64,000 bases of DNA. It comes from Acidobacteriaceae bacterium. GTDB taxonomy: Bacteria; Acidobacteriota; Terriglobia; Terriglobales; Acidobacteriaceae. Position numbers and translations under genes: made by a program. The stretch is from NCBI GenBank assembly GCA_021323655.1, contig JAJPKO010000045.1, positions 1-64,000 of the forward strand, written 5' to 3'. The stretch's first letter is position 1, and each line of letters opens with the position of its first letter. This document shows positions 61,339 through 64,000 of the stretch, piece after piece. The notes under the pieces were generated by a model. The model was not told the DNA's origin, did not search any database, and saw only the letters and a program-made list of their open reading frames with translations.

Positions 61339-62808
61339 TTACTTTCCTCCGACGTAACTCTTGTAACTCTTTTCAGCAACGCCCAGCGCACGTGCCAGAG
61401 AGAGTTTGGCGATATTGTGCTGGTAGAGGCTGCTGACATATTGATCATCTGCCTGGGCCATGGACTGCTGGGCCTGAGAGACAGCGAGATTGTCTGAAAT
61501 CCCGGCAGCATATCTCTGCTGGGCTTCGCTCAGGGCTTCTTTGGCTAGCTCGACGTTATTGCGTGCGACTTCCACCTGCTTTTGCGCTGCCTTAATGTCC
61601 AGGATGCTGTCGCGCACATCGGCGCTGATCTGTCCTTCGAGGTCACTCAACTGTGCCCGTTTGGATTCAAGTTGTGCCTGTGCCTGATGGATATCGCCAC
61701 GGATCTTGCCTTCTTCAAGAACAGGCACGGACAGGGTGCCGCTGGCATTGCCGGTGCCATGCGAGTGGCCCAGGGTGGGGCCGATATCTCCGTAGTCGCC
61801 GGAAAAGCTGACGGTGGGGTAACGTTCGGCAGTGGCGGCAGAGCGGGCCTTTTCGGCAGCCCTGAGCTGCTCCTGCATTGCCTTCAGATCATTGCGGTTT
61901 TCCAGCGCCTGCTTCACGGCGGTTTCCGGATCTACATTGTCCAGAGCGGCGTAAGGCGCGGTGTCGGACAGCTCAAACTTCTGGTCGAGCGGGAGGCCTA
62001 TGATGCGGGCCAACGCGATTTTGTCTTTCTCGTACTGGTTCTGGGCGGTAATCAGGTTTTGCTGCTGGGTCTGGTAGTCCACGCGGGCGCGCAGCTCGTC
62101 GAGAAGCGGGGCCGTGCCCGCCTGGTGGTTTTGTATCGCTTGATCAAGCGATACTTTTGATGTGCTGACCTGGGCCTGCGCGCTGTCAATGCGGGCCTTG
62201 TCGGCAATGACCAGCAGGTAGGCGTTGCCGACGGTGAGGGTGACCATGTCGCGAGCGTCCTGCGCGGAGAGCTTTGCGCTCTGGAAGTTATGCTTTGCGG
62301 CCAGATAATTCTGGAGCGAAGCAACGTTCACCAGAGACCAGTTGAGGGATGCGCGCAGATCAGTGTATCCAAACGGACCAATGATGGTAGGGAAGCCGGG
62401 AATGCGGAGCCCCTGCGCGGCCAGATTGACCTGCTGGACGGACTCTTTGAGCGATGCATTCACGGTGGGCAGGAGGGCCTGCAATTCCTGGAGGCGCGAG
62501 CCATTGGCAGACTGGGTGTTCTGGTTGCTCAGGACCAGTCCGAGGTTATATTTCAGGCCGCGCTGAATAGCGTCATCGAGTGACAGCGGCAGGACGGCCG
62601 ATGAGGGCTTTTCCTGAACGATGCTGCCCTGGAAGCCGCTTCCACCCTGCTGGGCCGAAGGAATCTGATATGGGCTGGGCAGTGAGGGCGCGCTGCTGCC
62701 GGGCTGCTCCTGTGCAAACGCAGCCATGGCCCCGCAAGGAAGCAACAGCAGGCACAGGGCAGCACTCCACCACCTGTTGTACTGGATGATACGCACGAAA
62801 CGATTCAC
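61339..62808 (-). CDS. TolC family outer-membrane efflux channel
   Basis: An outer-membrane factor of 489 residues that carries exported compounds to the outside. The N-terminus is a signal peptide (LLLLPCGAMAAFAQEQ). Two repeats of a helix-coil unit (LSLDDAIQRGLKYNLGLVLS and AVKQALENRNDLKAMQEQLR) are typical. The start is GTG, with GGGA upstream. It is followed by the HlyD gene, with a sigma-factor-like gene upstream 104 nt away on the same strand, so the three probably form one regulated unit. Confidence 0.9.
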   Translation of the reverse strand: MNRFVRIIQYNRWWSAALCLLLLPCGAMAAFAQEQPGSSAPSLPSPYQIPSAQQGGSGFQGSIVQEKPSSAVLPLSLDDAIQRGLKYNLGLVLSNQNTQSANGSRLQELQALLPTVNASLKESVQQVNLAAQGLRIPGFPTIIGPFGYTDLRASLNWSLVNVASLQNYLAAKHNFQSAKLSAQDARDMVTLTVGNAYLLVIADKARIDSAQAQVSTSKVSLDQAIQNHQAGTAPLLDELRARVDYQTQQQNLITAQNQYEKDKIALARIIGLPLDQKFELSDTAPYAALDNVDPETAVKQALENRNDLKAMQEQLRAAEKARSAATAERYPTVSFSGDYGDIGPTLGHSHGTGNASGTLSVPVLEEGKIRGDIHQAQAQLESKRAQLSDLEGQISADVRDSILDIKAAQKQVEVARNNVELAKEALSEAQQRYAAGISDNLAVSQAQQSMAQADDQYVSSLYQHNIAKLSLARALGVAEKSYKSYVGGK

Positions 62809-62912
62809 CTTAGTCCCAGGAAAGGCTCTTACCTAAGAAGATTATGGTCTTTGGATGCAGCCGAGCGTAGAAAAAGTTCAGAAAATTGTGGGGAACAAAG
62901 AGTTTATGTTCC

Positions 62913-63488
62913 TCAGGCGGGTTGACCGGCGCCCGCCTGAAGGAGAGAAGTGGCCAGAGAACAAAGCGCCTGGCGGAAGACTTCGCTGACCTTGTCCGGC
63001 GTCCAGCTGGCTGCGCCTGCTCCGCCGCTGGAACGAAGATTTTCTGCTGTGGCGGCATTGTTTTGTCCGAGCATGGCGCGCTCCACGAAGATGGTCCGCT
63101 GAATGGCGGGAAGGTGCTCGAGCCAATTGCGCAGACGGCTGCGGCCTTCGCCTTCCAGCAGCCAGGTCAGGTGTTCCTGAGAGATGCCGGAGGCGGAAAG
63201 GTCGTCACCTTCAATGCAGCTGGCGGGGCCAGCTTCGGACGATTCGGTTACAGCGAAGCCCTGGGGCTCACGCTGGCTCAGGAGACGAATCGCTGCCCGG
63301 ACGACTTCATTCTGTACGATTACGCTGGCTGCTTCGCCGTCTGCACAGGGATCCACCTCCACCCCGGCGATGGCCTCTTCGACGAGACTGACTGCGTCGG
63401 CCTCATTGCCTACCAGCAAGGCCGCTGTCTGGAAAAGCTTTGCTGCTGTGTCCTGCGCCAGCAGTTCGCTACAACCCTGATCTCCCAT
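62913..63488 (-). CDS. degenerate sigma-factor-like protein upstream of efflux genes
   Basis: A 191-residue protein. The segment LRNWLEHLPAIQRTIFVERA resembles the start of sigma-70 region 4. It is followed by NNAATAENLR, a Gly-Ala-rich insert and WTPDKVSEVFRQAL, where the helix-turn-helix should be, but region 2 is not evident in the N-terminal half. It may be a decayed or specialised ECF sigma factor or anti-sigma partner. The plus-strand frame over the same bases is probably a shadow. The upstream site GAGGG lies 9 nt before the ATG. Confidence 0.6.
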   Translation of the reverse strand: MGDQGCSELLAQDTAAKLFQTAALLVGNEADAVSLVEEAIAGVEVDPCADGEAASVIVQNEVVRAAIRLLSQREPQGFAVTESSEAGPASCIEGDDLSASGISQEHLTWLLEGEGRSRLRNWLEHLPAIQRTIFVERAMLGQNNAATAENLRSSGGAGAASWTPDKVSEVFRQALCSLATSLLQAGAGQPA

Positions 63489-63634
63489 AATGGCTAACCC
63501 TCGCAGTTATTTTTATCCTCGTTGAGGAGACATACCCGCGTCAAATTACGACCGGAATGGCCCGGTTTTTTCATATTGTTCATCACATAGGGTGTCGGGA
63601 TTCGGTAAACTTTGCATCTGACTCTGTGATTTTT

Positions 63635-64000
63635 ATGAGCACTCGTTCGAAACAGCCACAAAATCTTTTGATTGGCCGGGATGAGTCCTGGATGCAATTT
63701 AACCGCCGGGTGCTGGAAGAGGCGCAGGATGCCTCGAATCCGTTGCTGGAGCGGGTGAAGTTTCTGGCGATTACGGCCAGCAATCTGGATGAGTTTGTAG
63801 AGATTCGGGTGGCAGGGTTATTGCAGCGGATTGAAGATGGCTATACCGAAGCCGGGCCGGAAGGGATGACTCCGCAGCAGACGCTGGACCTTTTGAATGA
63901 GGACATGCAGTCCTTTGTCGCCGAGCAGTACCGGTGCTGGAACCAGCAGCTTGTGCCTGCGTTACGAGGGGCGGGAGTGCGGGTGCTGGGGTGGGAGGAG
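63635..64000 (+). CDS. ppk1: polyphosphate kinase 1 (5' part, runs off window)
   Basis: Polyphosphate kinase makes polyphosphate from ATP and can also reverse it. The visible 122 residues start MSTRSKQPQNLL and contain DESWMQFNRRVLEEAQD and FLAITASNLDEFVEIRVAGL, matching the N-terminal domain of PPK1. The frame is open to the last base of the window. It is divergent from the sigma-like gene. Confidence 0.93.
   Translation, partial: MSTRSKQPQNLLIGRDESWMQFNRRVLEEAQDASNPLLERVKFLAITASNLDEFVEIRVAGLLQRIEDGYTEAGPEGMTPQQTLDLLNEDMQSFVAEQYRCWNQQLVPALRGAGVRVLGWEE

Noticed and set aside
62886-63497. A 203-codon plus-strand frame opposite the sigma-like gene
   Set aside because: The minus frame has region-4-like sequence, a usable ribosome binding site and lies in line with tolC and hlyD. 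The plus product has no pattern. This is a preference, not proof.
1-64000. CRISPR arrays, tRNA or rRNA genes, insertion sequences, tmRNA
   Set aside because: No regularly spaced identical repeats, no tRNA-like folds with CCA ends, no transposase frames and no tmRNA beside smpB were recognised by reading. A dedicated search (tRNAscan, Infernal) was not possible.

Overview
The window looks like the chromosome of an acidobacterium (Acidobacteriota, probably Acidobacteriaceae/Terriglobia). The reasons are a secreted VWFA protein of the acidobacterial type, outer-membrane assembly genes (LptD, SurA-like, TolC), a secretin with a cohesin-like tail beside two GspG-like pseudopilins, moderately high GC, and intergenic spacers full of degenerate palindromic repeats of a kind I associate with this phylum. 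The assignment is inference from gene content; no rRNA is present.

Region 1 (71-17838, + strand) is a complete, uninterrupted S10-spc-alpha ribosomal cluster: rpsJ-rplCDWB-rpsS-rplV-rpsC-rplP-rpmC-rpsQ-rplNXE-rpsNH-rplFR-rpsE-rpmD-rplO-secY-adk-map-infA-rpmJ-rpsMK-[DUF1272]-rpsD-rpoA-rplQ. Oddities are a DUF1272 zinc protein between rpsK and rpsD, non-ATG starts for adk, infA and rpsD, a histone-H1-like tail on L22, a possible 29-residue ORF before rpsM, and at least seven spacers holding two families of imperfect inverted repeats. A hairpin terminator follows rplQ.

Region 2 (18328-28383) is mixed: a GNAT acetyltransferase, a frameshifted DUF4105-like remnant, a minus-strand group (small membrane protein, Kdo-3-hydroxylase-like protein, and two proteins sharing a Gly-Ser-rich motif), a secreted M28 peptidase, an RluA-type pseudouridine synthase, a secreted esterase and the VWFA protein.

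Region 3 (28384-44593) is rich in envelope functions: the four-gene dTDP-L-rhamnose operon rfbBACD, a core-only Vsr endonuclease, an RDD membrane protein, lptD, a DsbA-like lipoprotein and a SurA-like isomerase. It continues with a secreted GH31 glycosidase, DUF488, an oxidoreductase, a secreted protein of unknown role and phenylalanine hydroxylase.

Region 4 (44960-64000) holds a short stand-alone protein resembling the NAD-binding part of urocanase, the pseudopilin/secretin genes, smpB, dnaX, an S24-type repressor preceded by a 28-bp perfect palindrome, a receiver-like protein without its phospho-acceptor Asp, and mazG. After these come a GNAT/enolase-superfamily pair, a 1260-residue hybrid kinase with two transmitter modules, a TolC-HlyD efflux operon led by a degenerate sigma-like protein, and the 5' end of ppk1.

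No tRNA, rRNA, CRISPR array, insertion sequence or prophage was recognised. The best candidates for new biology are the urocanase-like domain protein, the twin Gly-Ser-motif proteins beside the Kdo hydroxylase, the secretin-cohesin fusion, the palindrome at the S24 regulator, and the two spacer-repeat families.
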